Assembly: GCF_001708185.1 (NCBI RefSeq)
Contig: NZ_MDDN01000007.1
Span: 62,001 to 126,000 of the forward strand
DNA: 64,000 nt
Direction of reading: 5' to 3'
Source of the DNA: Lysinibacillus xylanilyticus
GTDB taxonomy: Bacteria > Bacillota > Bacilli > Bacillales_A > Planococcaceae
A program made the translations under genes and the position numbers. Below the pieces are notes generated by a model that was given only the letters and a program-made list of their open reading frames with translations, was not told where the DNA came from and did no database searches. Shown in pieces: positions 62,876 through 64,000 of this stretch; within the stretch, counting starts at the first letter, position 1, and each line of letters starts with the position of its first letter.

Positions 62876-64000
62876 TTAAATTTCTCTTCTACTACGTCGT
62901 AATAACAAGTATGCTAGCGCTACTAAAATCAAACCGAGTACTTGGTATAGGGTTGTATTACTTTCCCCTGTTTGAGGTAAGCGTTTCGCTTGATTTGGCG
63001 TATCTTGATCATTTTTGTCAACTTTTTGATTTTGAACTACGTTGTTAGCGTGCTCCTTTGATGACATTTCTACTACATTACGCTCATTTTGTGAGTCACT
63101 TGGTTTTTCACTAAGTTCCACCGATGTTTCCGATTTCTCTTGAGTCTTTGGTTCCTCTACCACATTACCCTCATTTTTCGGGTCTTTTGGTTCTTCACTT
63201 GGTTCCACCGGTTTTTCTGGTGTTGTTGGTTTTTCATTTGGCCCCATCGGTTTTTCTGGTGTTGTTGGTTTTTCATTTGGCTCCACCGGTTTTTCTGGTG
63301 TTGTTGGTTTTTCATTTGGCCCCATCGGTTTTTCTGGTGTTGTCGGTTTTTCACTTGGCCCCACCGGTTTTTCTGATGTTGTTGGTTTTTCACTTGGCCC
63401 CACCGGTTTTTCTGGTGTTGTCGGTTTTTCACTTGGCCCCACCGGTTTTTCTGGTGTTGTCGGCTTTTCACTTGGTTCCACAGGTTTTTCTGGTGTTGTC
63501 GGCTTTTCACTTGGTTCCACAGGTTTTTCTGGTGTTGTCGGCTTTGCTGGTTCAGCTTGATTCACTACTTTTAACTGAATAACAGATTCTTTGTCTACCA
63601 AACTAACTTCAAAGTCGATTGGTTTTGCATCCAGCTGATAACCTTTTGGTGCTTTTGTTTCCACAAACGCATATTTACCCGGAAGTAAATTATCTACTTT
63701 AATTTGACCGTCCTTATCTGTTACTAATTTTATTACTACTTCTTTACCCTCTTGATTAATGAGTTTGAATTCTGCATCAGGTAATACTGGACCTTGCTCA
63801 TCTTTAGCATGCTTTGTCAATACTACCGTTGTCTTGTTATAGGAATTTTCTACTGTTACTTGAACATCTTCTTTTTGATCGTTTTCAATTGTAAATTCCA
63901 TTTTTTCATGTAAAGGTTTATATCCATATAACGCTTTTGTTTCCACAAACGCATATTTGCCGGGAAGTAGATTGTTAACTTTAATTTGACCGTCTTTATC
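62876..64000 (-). CDS. LPXTG-anchored SpaA-type surface protein, C-terminal part
   Basis: The frame stays open to the window edge, so the start is missing. From the N-terminal side: end of one SpaA/prealbumin-like module (…VNNLLPGKYAFVETKALYGY), a full second one (TTVVLTKHAKDEQGPVLPDA…DNLLPGKYAFVETKAPKGY), then nine 13-residue repeats (PTTPEKPVEPSEK type), a charged region, and the sortase signal LPQTG with membrane helix and RRSRREI. SpaA modules often carry isopeptide bonds. Acts as a wall-attached stalk, adhesin or pilin-like protein. Confidence 0.93.
   Translation of the reverse strand, partial: DKDGQIKVNNLLPGKYAFVETKALYGYKPLHEKMEFTIENDQKEDVQVTVENSYNKTTVVLTKHAKDEQGPVLPDAEFKLINQEGKEVVIKLVTDKDGQIKVDNLLPGKYAFVETKAPKGYQLDAKPIDFEVSLVDKESVIQLKVVNQAEPAKPTTPEKPVEPSEKPTTPEKPVEPSEKPTTPEKPVGPSEKPTTPEKPVGPSEKPTTSEKPVGPSEKPTTPEKPMGPNEKPTTPEKPVEPNEKPTTPEKPMGPNEKPTTPEKPVEPSEEPKDPKNEGNVVEEPKTQEKSETSVELSEKPSDSQNERNVVEMSSKEHANNVVQNQKVDKNDQDTPNQAKRLPQTGESNTTLYQVLGLILVALAYLLLRRSRREI
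63191..63541 (-). repeat. Nine 39-bp coding repeats (Pro-rich wall spacer)
   Basis: Nine in-frame 39-bp units encode PTTPEKP(V/M)(E/G)P(S/N)EK; exact multiple, 351 bp. Unit variants (VE, VG, MG, PN) show homogenisation in blocks. The reverse strand also stays open, giving spurious long frames. Confidence 0.92.

Noticed and set aside
63124-63582. Long plus-strand frames over the LPXTG gene
   Set aside because: Shadows of the Pro-rich 39-bp repeats; no ribosome site and implausible composition.

Overview
The window looks like chromosomal DNA of a low-GC, spore-forming Bacillaceae/Planococcaceae bacterium, most likely Lysinibacillus. I base this on the Bacillus-type gene blocks (sufCDSUB; metNIQ behind a SAM riboswitch; the yusE-yusF-gcvH-yusI-fadE-fadA-fadN order), a GltC orthologue, an SLH-domain surface protein, a CwlJ-type spore hydrolase, Bacillus-like Shine-Dalgarno sites, and families of dispersed intergenic repeats. 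The genus is an inference; family-level placement is firmer.

Layout. (1) 1-5.5 kb, minus strand: a RiPP/bacteriocin-like locus. An AgrA/AgrC-like regulator pair is followed by a strong terminator, an activator-type promoter, a previously unlisted 30-residue peptide gene with two Cys (3176-3268), a hairpin, an ABC transporter, a CPBP membrane protease, a small membrane protein and a radical SAM maturase that runs off the window edge. (2) 6.1-11.4 kb: the complete sufCDSUB Fe-S assembly operon. (3) 11.4-15 kb: gltC, a 23-unit 19/21-bp tandem array, and a glutamate-type symporter. (4) 15.2-22.9 kb: a five-gene exopolysaccharide operon (degenerate GGDEF plus receiver protein, HEAT protein, GT2 synthase, large glycoside hydrolase, Ig-like/NodB deacetylase). 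(5) 24-38.2 kb: metNIQ, the yus/fad beta-oxidation block with a FadR operator, a thioredoxin, a C39-like protein, ypcP and a ureohydrolase. (6) 38.6-47.5 kb: a second surface-glycan cluster (initiating sugar transferase, GT4, three acyltransferase-type proteins, NodB deacetylase), plus OsmC and a NUMOD4 protein. (7) 47.8-51.6 kb: ketosteroid-dehydrogenase-like flavoprotein, ZIP transporter, SLH protein. (8) 52.1-59.2 kb: an accessory patch of small genes: a split sigma factor (SigO/RsoA type) with yvrJ, a glutaredoxin, a D-arm-less tRNA-Cys-like element, an intracellular subtilisin, small membrane proteins, and a Cys-rich peptide paired with a phospholipase-A2-like protein. (9) 59.3-64 kb: UPF0158 protein, pyridoxamine kinase divergent from an ECF S component, CwlJ-like hydrolase, and the end of an LPXTG-anchored SpaA-type surface protein.

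How the parts work together: the 1-5.5 kb locus reads as a regulated system for making, modifying, processing and exporting a small peptide. Its precursor is absent from the supplied gene-length ORFs, so it is the best candidate for an undescribed system. The 15-23 kb operon reads as a membrane polysaccharide synthase with its own c-di-GMP-receptor-like protein. Two dispersed repeat families and several arrays with a 21-bp period occupy most of the long intergenic gaps.
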